Below are positions 29,034 through 37,140 of a stretch of DNA of 64,000 bases, in pieces. Source of the DNA: Burkholderia paludis (GTDB lineage Bacteria; Pseudomonadota; Gammaproteobacteria; Burkholderiales; Burkholderiaceae); contig NZ_JPGL01000015.1 in NCBI RefSeq assembly GCF_000732615.1, positions 62,001-126,000 on the forward strand, read 5' to 3'. A program made the position numbers and the translations under genes. The first letter of the stretch is position 1. Each line of letters begins with the position of its first letter. The notes below the pieces were generated by a model. It was not told the DNA's origin. It worked only from the letters and a program-made list of their open reading frames with translations, and searched no databases.

Positions 29034-30149
29034 ATGCGGATCCGTCTCGCGCAACCGGCCGACAACGCGCGCATCCTCGAATTCCAGGCCCGCCACGCGA
29101 TGCAGGGCAGCCTGCCGCTGCGATTCGACCGTGCGCCGGACTACTTCGCGCTGCACCGCTGCCATGCGCGGCACCATGAGGTCTGGCTCGCGGAGGACGA
29201 GCGCGCGGCGCTGAAGGGGCTCGCGAGCCTCGTCGTGCGCGACGGCTATCTCGGCGAACGTGCACAGCCGGTCGCCTATCTCGGCGACCTGCGCCTGATG
29301 CCCGACCGGCGGCTCTCGCGCGAATGGACCGACTCGGTGCGCGAACGCTTCGCGGCGCTGCGCGCCGAAGCCGGCGTGCGGCACGCGTACTGCTGCATGA
29401 TCCGCGACAACCGGCTCGCGGTGCAGTCGCTGGCGCGGTCGCGGCGCGAGAACCGGCTGCGCTTCTCGCACTGGCACGGCTACGAGAACGTATCGATCTA
29501 TGCGCAGCGCGGGGTATCGTCCGCGCCGCGCCGCGCGGACGGCATCCGGATCGTCGACGCGCAGCCGCATCACGCGGATGCGCTGCGCGCGTTTCTCGAT
29601 GCCGAGTCGCGCCGCCAGCCGTTCGGCGGCGTGTTCTCCGCGGACGAGTTCGCGCGGCGGCTCGATACGTGGCCGTCGTTCGGCATCGGCGCGTTCCTGC
29701 TGGCGCTCGACGCGCGCGGCAACCTGCGCGGCTGCGTCGCGCCGTGGGATGCGGGGGCGATCAAGCGGATCGTGCTCGAGCGGCTGCCGTTGCCGTTGCA
29801 GGCGGTCCGCGCCGCGTTCAACGCGTGCGCGCCCGCGTTGCGCCGCCCGCGGATCGCGGCGCCCGGCGAGCCGTTGCGCGACGTCTACCTGACGCACCTG
29901 CAGGTGCGCGACCGCGCGCCGTCGGTGTTCGCCGCGCTGCTCGACACCGCCTGGCTGCGCGTGCGCAAGCACCATGCGCTGATGCAGCTGTGCCTGTACG
30001 ACGGCGATCCGCTCGGGCCGGCGCTCGCGCGCTATCGCGCCGCGCGTACGCCGATGGATCTCTACACGCTGTCGACCGGGGCGCCGGCCGAGCCGCTCGA
30101 CGGCCTGCTGGCCGGCCGCGTGCCGGGTTTCGAGATCTACCTGGTCTGA
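29034..30149 (+). CDS. GNAT-superfamily acyltransferase (two GNAT-like halves)
   Basis: A 371-residue protein. The N-terminal half opens MRIRLAQPADNARILEFQAR, a classic GNAT start, followed by ALKGLASLVVRDGYLG and AYLGDLRLMPD. The second half repeats the pattern from GIRIVDAQPHHADALRAFLD with IGAFLLALDARGNLRGCVAPW. This suggests a tandem arrangement in which one half may be degenerate. It starts 9 bases after the previous GNAT-like gene, so the two form a small operon. Its last 13 bases overlap the convergent hydrolase gene. Acyl donor and acceptor are unknown. Confidence 0.75.
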   Translation: MRIRLAQPADNARILEFQARHAMQGSLPLRFDRAPDYFALHRCHARHHEVWLAEDERAALKGLASLVVRDGYLGERAQPVAYLGDLRLMPDRRLSREWTDSVRERFAALRAEAGVRHAYCCMIRDNRLAVQSLARSRRENRLRFSHWHGYENVSIYAQRGVSSAPRRADGIRIVDAQPHHADALRAFLDAESRRQPFGGVFSADEFARRLDTWPSFGIGAFLLALDARGNLRGCVAPWDAGAIKRIVLERLPLPLQAVRAAFNACAPALRRPRIAAPGEPLRDVYLTHLQVRDRAPSVFAALLDTAWLRVRKHHALMQLCLYDGDPLGPALARYRAARTPMDLYTLSTGAPAEPLDGLLAGRVPGFEIYLV

Positions 30150-31036
30150 GCGCGCGTGACGTGCAGCAGGTCGGCCAGCGCGAGCCAGAAACGGCCGGCG
30201 TCGAAGCCGAGCCCGCCGAGCACGGGCTGGCCGTGATCGAGCCGCGGCAGGCAGATCTGCGGCACGCCGGCCATCACCTGGTGTTCGAGATAGAACTGCC
30301 CGTCGTGCGCGCAGCCGGGACGATGGCCGTTCAGCCGCCCATGATGCGAATCGAAGCGCGTGGACGCCTCGATCGACCAGCTCACGCCGTGCACGAGATG
30401 GAGATCGCGCGGCAATGCCGCGAGCATCGCGCCGACGCGCGGATCGCGGTGGCTGCTGATGTCGCGCGTGCCGGCGTCCGCCCAGCGCATGCGCAGCAGG
30501 CGCCGCGCGACGCGGTCGGGCCACGGCGCGGCCACGTGCGGCGGCACGCCGTGACGGAAGATCGTATCGACGATCGCAGAGGGGCCGCACGGCGGCTGCA
30601 CGAGCGCCATGCCCGCGCAACGCGCGGCCAGCGCCGGATCGCCGACGAGCGCGGCGAGCGTGTCGATGCCGCCCTTGCTGTGCGCGAGCACGACGAATTC
30701 GTCATCGGCCGGCAACCGTGCGCGCAGGTACGCGCCGATCTGCGCGCCCTGCTCGAACACGCTGTAGGCGGAACGCACGGGCGCCGTCAGCACGCGATAG
30801 CCGGCCGCGCCGAGCGTTTGCCGCGCGCCGCGATTGCAGCCGGGCAGCCATTCGGAATACAGCCCGGCAACGAGCACGACCGTCGTCGTCCGCGGCAGGC
30901 GGGCCGTGCGTCGCGTCCAGCCGTCGATGAACGCGTCGGTGCGGTCGAGGGCCGGTTCGGCTCGCGCGAACGGCGTGGCCGGGTAGTGGCGGCGCCACGC
31001 GTCGAACCCGTCGGGCGTCCATGGCGCGTGCGTCAT
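30137..31036 (-). CDS. Alpha/beta hydrolase, lipase-like
   Basis: A 299-residue alpha/beta hydrolase. The oxyanion region VLVAGLYSEWLPG and nucleophile elbow VLAHSKGG (Ser in AHSKG) are clear; a late DGQFYLEHQVMAGV and LPRLDHGQPV can supply the acid and catalytic His. It resembles triacylglycerol-lipase-type or esterase proteins rather than thioesterases. The ATG overlaps the stop of the upstream metal hydrolase B by four bases, so translation is coupled. The 3' end overlaps the convergent GNAT gene by 13 bases. It may release or trim an acyl product of this cluster. Confidence 0.82.
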   Translation of the reverse strand: MTHAPWTPDGFDAWRRHYPATPFARAEPALDRTDAFIDGWTRRTARLPRTTTVVLVAGLYSEWLPGCNRGARQTLGAAGYRVLTAPVRSAYSVFEQGAQIGAYLRARLPADDEFVVLAHSKGGIDTLAALVGDPALAARCAGMALVQPPCGPSAIVDTIFRHGVPPHVAAPWPDRVARRLLRMRWADAGTRDISSHRDPRVGAMLAALPRDLHLVHGVSWSIEASTRFDSHHGRLNGHRPGCAHDGQFYLEHQVMAGVPQICLPRLDHGQPVLGGLGFDAGRFWLALADLLHVTRAQTR

Positions 31037-31932
31037 GCGGGCGATTCCGGTTCGGGCTCGGGCTCGGCGGCGGCGGCCAGGTACGGTTCGAGCGCGGCGC
31101 GCGCCGCGCGCAGCGCCGCGTCGCTGTCGATCCGGTCGGGATGGAAGCGCGGCGAGAACCAGAACAGCCACATCGGCATCACGCGCGTGAAGATGCCCGG
31201 CGCGACGAACAGCCAGCGCAGCAGTTGCAGCCAGCCGCGCAGGTTGCGGGTCTGGCCGTCGACCGCGACGAGGCGATGCACGAAATGGATCAGGTCGATC
31301 ACGAAGTAGACCGAGATCCCGAGCATCGCGCCGCAGCGTACGACGTAACGCCGTGCCGCATTCGGCATTGCCGCCGCGAACACGTCGAATGCGACCGCCT
31401 TGTGCTCGGTTTCCTCGATCGCATGCCAGCGCCACACGGCCGCCATCGTCGGATCGGCCCCTTCGAGGATCGCCGGGTCGCTCAGCAGGCGATGCGCGAG
31501 GATCGTCGTGTAGTGTTCGAGGCAGGCCGTCAGCGCAAGCCGCGTGACGGGCGACACCTGCCGCGCGGCATTGCGCTGACGCGCGTCGAGCAGCGCTTCG
31601 AGCGCGTCGACCGGCACGCGTTGCGACGCCAGGCGCGCGTTGTAGAGCCGGTGCACGCGGATATGCGACGCCTCCTGCCGCACGAACGCATCGACTTCGG
31701 CCGCGAGCGACGCATCGCCGCCGACGCGGTCGCGAAACGGCCGCACGCTTTCGATGAAGAAGCGCTCGCCGAGCGGGAACATCACGGAAAACGCGTCGAA
31801 GAAGCGCGTGACGTGGCACGCGCCGCGATACCAGAAGCGCGGGATGCGGTTGTCGATCGCGAAATGCACGTCGCGCGTCGGCATGCGGGACGCGGCGTCG
31901 GCGTCGGGGGCGGTGCGGCGGAACGGGCGCAT
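31033..31932 (-). CDS. COG3687-type metal-dependent hydrolase (ferritin-like), copy B
   Basis: A 299-residue paralogue of the protein at 24690-25556. The same ligand segments recur: VRQEASHIRVH, LEHYTTIL and WHAIEETEHKAVAFD. The shared start HVTRFFDAFSVMFPLGERFFIESV is almost identical to copy A. The C terminus ends in an Ala/Glu/Pro repeat. I chose MRPFRRTAPD (31932) rather than the open frame back to 32019. It is divergent from a desaturase gene by 95 bases and coupled to the downstream lipase-like gene. Two copies in one cluster suggest two related oxidations. Confidence 0.85.
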   Translation of the reverse strand: MRPFRRTAPDADAASRMPTRDVHFAIDNRIPRFWYRGACHVTRFFDAFSVMFPLGERFFIESVRPFRDRVGGDASLAAEVDAFVRQEASHIRVHRLYNARLASQRVPVDALEALLDARQRNAARQVSPVTRLALTACLEHYTTILAHRLLSDPAILEGADPTMAAVWRWHAIEETEHKAVAFDVFAAAMPNAARRYVVRCGAMLGISVYFVIDLIHFVHRLVAVDGQTRNLRGWLQLLRWLFVAPGIFTRVMPMWLFWFSPRFHPDRIDSDAALRAARAALEPYLAAAAEPEPEPESPA

Positions 31933-32027
31933 GCTAGTTCGGCCCCGTCGGGGACGGGGCGTGGGCCGTTGCCGGCGGCTGACGCATCTGTTGTATCCTC
32001 CCGTGCAAACAACCACCATTCCGAGCC

Positions 32028-32966
32028 ATGAACCGACCGAGCGCGCAAGCCGCTGCGGCGCAAACCCGACGTTACGATCGCGCGAACCTGCTGGTGCTCG
32101 CGCTGCAGAGCCTGATCTGGGCCGGCACGCTCACCTGGCTCTCGCATACGGGCGCGGGCGCGATCAAGTGGCTCGTGCTCGTGCCGTTCTGCCTCGTGAT
32201 GCAGGGCGTGTTCTCGATGATGCACGAAACCTTCCACGGGTTCGGGCATCGCCGGCCGATCGCGAATTATATGATGATGTGGTGGGCGTCCACGATGTTC
32301 GGCGCGGCCGCGACGCTCATTCACGTGAATCATCTCGGCCATCACGTGCGCAACCGCACGCGCGCCGAGCGCGCGGATTTCGCGACGGGCGACGAATCGC
32401 TGCTGCGCAAGTGCATCGAATACTACGCGGCGATCCTCGGCGGCATCTGGCTCGGCAGTTTCGCCGGCAGCTTCGTGCTCGCGCTGGTGCCCGGCCGCAC
32501 GATGCAGCGGCTCGCCGCGCGCGGCGACGACAACACCTACGCGGCCGCGTTCAAGGAATTCAGCGCGGCCGACTTCCGCCGCATCCGCTACGAAACGCTC
32601 GCCGGCGTCGCCGCCTGGCTGCTGGCCGCCTGGCTGTTCGACTGGTCGGCGTCGGCGGTGCTGGCCGCGTATGTCGCGTTTGCGTTCTCGTGGTCGTCGC
32701 TGCAGTGGGTGTACCACATGCGCACGCCGCTCGACGTCGTCGAAGGCACGTACAACATGCGCGCGCCGACCCCCGTGCGCTGGCTGCTGCTGAACTTCAA
32801 CTACAACCTCACGCATCATCGCCGCCCCGCGCTGCGCTGGCAGGACATGCACGCGGCATCGGACCTGCGCGAGACGCGGCCGCTGTGGTACGGCTGGCTG
32901 ACGATCTTCGCGCCGCCGCGCCGGCTGCCCGACGATCTCGCGCAACTCGACAAGACCTACTTCTGA
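32028..32966 (+). CDS. Membrane fatty-acid desaturase/hydroxylase
   Basis: A 312-residue integral membrane diiron enzyme. His boxes: MMHETFHGFGH (about residues 64-74), HVNHLGHH (about 103-110) and NLTHHRRP (about 262-269). Four to six hydrophobic segments surround them. The protein could desaturate, hydroxylate or acetylenate an acyl chain; the boxes do not distinguish these. Its stop shares one base with the ATG of the GH3-type ligase (TGATG), so the two are co-translated. The regulator is unknown; the promoter must lie in the 95-base gap from metal hydrolase B. Confidence 0.88.
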   Translation: MNRPSAQAAAAQTRRYDRANLLVLALQSLIWAGTLTWLSHTGAGAIKWLVLVPFCLVMQGVFSMMHETFHGFGHRRPIANYMMMWWASTMFGAAATLIHVNHLGHHVRNRTRAERADFATGDESLLRKCIEYYAAILGGIWLGSFAGSFVLALVPGRTMQRLAARGDDNTYAAAFKEFSAADFRRIRYETLAGVAAWLLAAWLFDWSASAVLAAYVAFAFSWSSLQWVYHMRTPLDVVEGTYNMRAPTPVRWLLLNFNYNLTHHRRPALRWQDMHAASDLRETRPLWYGWLTIFAPPRRLPDDLAQLDKTYF

Positions 32967-34561
32967 TGGATGCTTCCCGCAGCCCGGCCGACGCATGGCG
33001 CGCGTTCGCGCGCGCCGCGCAGCCGGACGTCGAGCGCTGGCTTGCCGGCCTCGCGGCGCCGGGCGACGCGCAGGCGCGACGGCTGACGGCGCTGCTCGCC
33101 GCGAACCGCGACACGGCGTTCGGGCGCCGGTTCGGCTTCGACCGGATCGACGGCCCCGCGCAGTTCCGCGAGCGTGTGCCCGTGCAGCCGGCCGCCGATT
33201 TCCTGCCGTGGCTCGATCGCGTGTCGCACGAGCAGGCGCCGGTGCTGACCGCCGAGCGCCCGGTGTTCCTCGAACGGACGAGCGGCAGCACCGCGCGCAG
33301 CAAGCTGATTCCCTATACGCCCGCGTTCCTGCGCGAGCTGCAGGCCGCGATGATCGTGTGGCTGGCCGACATGTACCGCGCGTGCCCGGCGCTCGGCGAA
33401 GGGCGTGCGTACTGGTCGATGTCGCCGCCGCTGCATGCGCCCGGCGTGGCGCCCAACGGGATTCCGGTCGGCTCGGCCAGCGATCTCGACTACCTCGGCG
33501 ACAGCAGCGCGGCCGCGCTCGCGTCGACGCTGCTCGTGCCGCCGCTCACCGGCGACGTGTCGACGTGGCGGCGCGAGACGCTGCGCGCGCTCGTTGCCGA
33601 CGAGGCGCTCGCGTTCATCAGCGTATGGAGCCCGACGTTCCTGACGAGCGTGCTGCGCCCGCTGTTCGAGCGCGACGATGCCGACAGCGCGCGCGATCTC
33701 GCGTGGGTCGATGCGGCGCTGCCGTCGGAGCGGCGCGCGGCGCTGCGTCGTGCGGCGGACGCGGGCGATTGCCGCGCGCTGTGGCCGCGCCTGGCCGCCG
33801 TGAGCTGCTGGCTGGACGGCCCGAGCCGGCATTACGCCGACGCGTTGCGCGTGCGATTTCCGCACGTGCAATGGCTGCCGAAGGGACTGTTTGCGACCGA
33901 AGGCGTCGCGAGCATTCCGTTCGGCGCGGGTGAAGGCTGCCCGCTCGCGATCGGCAGCCACTACCTCGAATTCGTGCGCGACGACGGCAGCGTGTGCGAT
34001 GCCGAAGGGCTGCGGCCCGGCGACGACGCGCAGGTGCTGCTGACCACCGGCGGCGGGCTGTATCGCTATGCGCTCGGCGATCGCGTGCGCGTGGTCGGCA
34101 TGAGTGCGCGCACACCGCGCATCGCGTTCGCCGGGCGCGCGGCGGCAAGCGTCGATCTCGTCGGCGAGAAGCTCGACGAGCAGATCGCGGCCGATGCGCT
34201 GCATCGCGGGCGCGGGCCGTGCGACGAAGTCGGCGCGTGCCTCGTGCCGAGCGCGGCGCGAGACGGAATGCCCCATTACGTGCTGTGCGTTGCCGGCGAC
34301 CTCGGCGACGCGGCGGCCGACGCGATGCGTGCGGCCGTCGAAGCCGAACTCGAGCGAGCGTTCCACTACGCACACGCACGCCGCCTCGGCCAGCTCGGCC
34401 CGCTGCGCGTGCGGCGCGTCGGCGGCTCGCCGGCGCGGCTCGGCGACCTGCTGCAGCAGGCGGCCGAGCGGGCCGGCATCCGCGCGGGCGACGTGAAGCC
34501 GTGCGCGCTCGTGACGCGGCCGGCGATGGCCGACGCGCTGCTCGCGATGACGAATGAATGA
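32966..34561 (+). CDS. GH3-family acyl-acid amido synthetase-like ligase
   Basis: A 531-residue member of the GH3 branch of the ANL superfamily. The ATP-binding loop reads ERTSGSTARSKLIPYT, and later landmarks are LPKGLFATEGVASIPFG and GGGLYRYALGDRVRVVG. Plant GH3 enzymes adenylate a carboxylic acid and attach an amino acid; bacterial members are mostly uncharacterised. In this cluster it could couple a desaturated fatty acid to an amine. It overlaps the desaturase by one base upstream and the Rieske gene by eight bases downstream, a strongly coupled trio. N-terminal residues DASRSPADAW have no recognised function. Confidence 0.87.
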   Translation: MDASRSPADAWRAFARAAQPDVERWLAGLAAPGDAQARRLTALLAANRDTAFGRRFGFDRIDGPAQFRERVPVQPAADFLPWLDRVSHEQAPVLTAERPVFLERTSGSTARSKLIPYTPAFLRELQAAMIVWLADMYRACPALGEGRAYWSMSPPLHAPGVAPNGIPVGSASDLDYLGDSSAAALASTLLVPPLTGDVSTWRRETLRALVADEALAFISVWSPTFLTSVLRPLFERDDADSARDLAWVDAALPSERRAALRRAADAGDCRALWPRLAAVSCWLDGPSRHYADALRVRFPHVQWLPKGLFATEGVASIPFGAGEGCPLAIGSHYLEFVRDDGSVCDAEGLRPGDDAQVLLTTGGGLYRYALGDRVRVVGMSARTPRIAFAGRAAASVDLVGEKLDEQIAADALHRGRGPCDEVGACLVPSAARDGMPHYVLCVAGDLGDAAADAMRAAVEAELERAFHYAHARRLGQLGPLRVRRVGGSPARLGDLLQQAAERAGIRAGDVKPCALVTRPAMADALLAMTNE

Positions 34562-35702
34562 CGCGATGAACGACATGATCGAACCACAGGGATGCGGGCG
34601 CGAGTGCCCGGCGCGCGACGCGGCGGATGCGCACGAACCCGCGCCGCCGGCCGACGGCCTGCGCGAGCAATGGTTCGTCGCGTGCACCGAACGCGAACTC
34701 CCGCGCGACAACCCGCTCGGCGTGCGGATTCTCGATACCGGCATCGTGCTGTTCCGGCAGCGCGACGGGCGGATCGCCGCGCTGATCGACCAGTGCGTGC
34801 ATCGCGGCACGCGCCTGTCGGCCGGCAAGGTCGACCGCGACACGCTCGTGTGCCCCTATCACGGCTGGCGCTACGACGGCGCGGGGCAGGTCGTCCACGT
34901 GCCGAGCATCGACGGCACGCGGCCGACGGACACGCCAGGCCGCTACCCGTTCCGGCAGCGCGCGCTGCCCGTGCAGGTGGCCGACGGGCTGGTGTGGGTG
35001 TATCCCGGCGCCGGCGACCCGTCGGCGCGCGCGATCTTCCGGATGCCGTTCCGCGACGTCGCGCCATGGCAGTCGTACTACATGGTCAACACGTTCGACG
35101 GCGACATCGCGATGCTCGCGCAGAACTTCATGGACGTGCCGCATACGGTGTTCGTGCACGACGGGATTTTCCGCAGCAGCCGCGGCCAGGCGATGGAAGC
35201 GACGGTCGCGGCGACGCCGGACAGCGTCGCCGTCACGTATCACGACGGCGACGACAAGATCGGCTTCTGCCTCGACTGGCTCACGAACCCCGATCGCGTG
35301 CCGCTCTCGCACGTCGACCGCTTCATCGCGCCGAACGTGACGCGCTGCGACTATCTGTGGGGCGAGCGCTCGGGTTTCCTGATCGTCAGCCAGATCACGC
35401 CGATCGATGCGCGCCGCTCGCGCGTCTATACGTACATCGCCTATCGCTTCAGGTTGCCGCGCGGGGTGCTGCGCGCGCTGCGGCCGCTGCTGAACCTGTA
35501 CACGCACCTCGTGATCCAGCAGGACGTGCGGATCATGCGCGCGCACCGGCAGGGCCTCGACAACGCGCCGGGCTTTCGTGCGCACAACGTGCGCGCCGAC
35601 ATCGTGCACGTCGCGATCGACCGGCTGCTCGACGCGGTCAGGCGCGACGAGCCGCTGCCGGCCGAACAGTGCGGCGAGAAGGTGATGCGGTTCGAACTGT
35701 AG
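34554..35702 (+). CDS. Rieske non-heme iron oxygenase
   Basis: A 382-residue oxygenase. The Rieske cluster ligands are CVHRG (C81, H83) and CPYHGW (C100, H103). The mononuclear iron site is visible as AQNFMDVPHTVFVHD (Asp194, His197, His202). The length and single-component look fit the VanA/PaO-like group that demethylates or hydroxylates ring or alkyl substrates. An electron-donor gene is not adjacent. The start is one of three close ATGs; I kept 34554, which overlaps the GH3 gene by eight bases. The gene ends 58 bases before the insertion sequence. Confidence 0.88.
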   Translation: MNDAMNDMIEPQGCGRECPARDAADAHEPAPPADGLREQWFVACTERELPRDNPLGVRILDTGIVLFRQRDGRIAALIDQCVHRGTRLSAGKVDRDTLVCPYHGWRYDGAGQVVHVPSIDGTRPTDTPGRYPFRQRALPVQVADGLVWVYPGAGDPSARAIFRMPFRDVAPWQSYYMVNTFDGDIAMLAQNFMDVPHTVFVHDGIFRSSRGQAMEATVAATPDSVAVTYHDGDDKIGFCLDWLTNPDRVPLSHVDRFIAPNVTRCDYLWGERSGFLIVSQITPIDARRSRVYTYIAYRFRLPRGVLRALRPLLNLYTHLVIQQDVRIMRAHRQGLDNAPGFRAHNVRADIVHVAIDRLLDAVRRDEPLPAEQCGEKVMRFEL

Positions 35703-35756
35703 GCGCGCCGCGCGGGGCCGCGCGGCGAGGGCGGCCGGCGAGGGCGTGAACGGGCC

Positions 35757-35760
35757 CTAG
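35757..35760. repeat. CTAG target-site duplication, left copy
   Basis: ctag directly precedes the IS5-type left end; the right copy is at 37111-37114. Confidence 0.85.
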
Positions 35761-37110
35761 CAGGCTGTTGAAATTAGGAACGGTGTAAACGGGTGCTGCG
35801 GGCGGTGCGTTAGAGATATCGTGTTCATGATCTTGGGCAGACGAGAGCGATGCGCGGAATGGACGAGATGCAAGAGCCGCTGTTCACGACGGTGAAGCTG
35901 GAAGACGTCGTGCCGGCCGATCATCCGTTGCGACCGCTTCGGTTGCTGGTCAATCAAGCGCTGAAGCGACTTAACGGATTGTTCGGCACGATTTACGCAG
36001 ACAGCGGCCGTGCGTCGATTCCCCCCGAGAAGCTGCTGCGTGCGTTGCTGCTGCAGGTGCTGTACTCGGTGCGCAGCGAGCGCATGCTGATGGAGCAGAT
36101 GCGCTACAACCTGCTGTTCCGCTGGTTCGTCGGACTGGCGATCGAAGACGCCGTTTGGGACCACTCGGTGTTCTCCAAGAACCGGGATCGTCTGCTCGAG
36201 CACGAAGTGGTCGAAGCGTTCTTTACCGAAGTCATGAGCTTGGCCGACAAGCAAGGGCTGCTCTCCAGAGAACACTTCTCGGTCGATGGCACGCTGATCC
36301 AGGCATGGGCCAGCCACAAGAGCTTCCGATCCAAGGACGGTTCGGACGATCCGCCGACCGGCGGTGGCCGCAATGTCGACACCGACTGGAAGGGCAAGCG
36401 GCGCAGCAACGACACGCATGAATCGAGTACCGATCCGGATGCGCGCCTGTTCCGAAAGGGGCGGCAAAGCGGAGCCATCCTTTGTTATCAGGGGCACATC
36501 CTGATGGAGAACCGCTCGGGCTTGGTGGTTGGCGCCGTGGTCAGCCACGCTGACGGTTTCGCCGAACGCGCAAGTGCGTTGCGCCTGCTCGACTGCGTGC
36601 CGGGCCGTCATGCCAAGACGCTCGATGCCGACAAGGGTTACGACATGCGCGACTTTGTCCGGGATTGCCGAGCGCGCAAAGTGACGCCACACGTCGCGCG
36701 CAACGACACGCATCAAGGCGGCAGTGCGATCGACGGCCGTACCTCGCGGCACGCCGGTTATGGCATCAGCCAAGTGATTCGCAAACGCATCGAAGAGCAC
36801 TTCGGCTGGGGCAAGACCGTCGGCAGGATTCGGCAGACCGCGTATCGCGGCATCAAACGAGTCGACCAGCACTTCAAGCTGACGATGCTGGCGAGCAACC
36901 TGACTCGAATGGCCCGAATACTGACAGCGGTGCCGCAAGGAGCGACGCGATGAGCTGCCCGAGCGCAGCAGTTGCGTGGCAACACGCCGGCCGGCCCGCT
37001 CGCCAGCGGGGCATCCGGCTCGATCCGTCTGCAACTCAGCGGCCAATCGCATACGAAACCCATTTAAACAGCGCCCCGATTGTCAAAGCGAGGCATTTTT
37101 CAACAGCCTG
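35761..37110 (+). mobile_element. Complete IS5-family insertion sequence
   Basis: A 1350-base element with terminal inverted repeats caggctgttgaaa (35761 on) and tttcaacagcctg (ending 37110), flanked by direct CTAG repeats (35757-35760 and 37111-37114). A 4-base YTAR duplication is typical of the IS5 group. One intact transposase fills the centre. It sits just after the Rieske gene and does not interrupt a reading frame that I can see. Confidence 0.93.
35850..36953 (+). CDS. IS5-family DDE transposase
   Basis: A 367-residue transposase. The N-terminal DUF772-type domain starts QEPLFTTVKLEDVVPADHPL and includes SIPPEKLLRALLLQVLYSVRSE (shown as SIPPEKLLRALLLQVL). Catalytic residues are visible in HFSVDGTLIQAWAS (D), TLDADKGYD (D) and RKRIEEHFGWGK (E), so the DDE triad is intact. 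The C-terminal AYRGIKRVDQHFKLTMLASN is characteristic of this subgroup. The frame is full length, so the element may still be active. An ATG at 35859 is an alternative start. Confidence 0.94.
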   Translation: MRGMDEMQEPLFTTVKLEDVVPADHPLRPLRLLVNQALKRLNGLFGTIYADSGRASIPPEKLLRALLLQVLYSVRSERMLMEQMRYNLLFRWFVGLAIEDAVWDHSVFSKNRDRLLEHEVVEAFFTEVMSLADKQGLLSREHFSVDGTLIQAWASHKSFRSKDGSDDPPTGGGRNVDTDWKGKRRSNDTHESSTDPDARLFRKGRQSGAILCYQGHILMENRSGLVVGAVVSHADGFAERASALRLLDCVPGRHAKTLDADKGYDMRDFVRDCRARKVTPHVARNDTHQGGSAIDGRTSRHAGYGISQVIRKRIEEHFGWGKTVGRIRQTAYRGIKRVDQHFKLTMLASNLTRMARILTAVPQGATR

Positions 37111-37114
37111 CTAG
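37111..37114. repeat. CTAG target-site duplication, right copy
   Basis: ctag follows the right inverted repeat of the IS5-family element and matches 35757-35760. Confidence 0.85.
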
Positions 37115-37140
37115 AGCGCGTGACCGTCGAGAAAGGTAAA

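Noticed and set aside
28293-30620. A 775-residue frame opposite the two GNAT genes
   Set aside because: Composition and lack of motifs mark it as antisense shadow.
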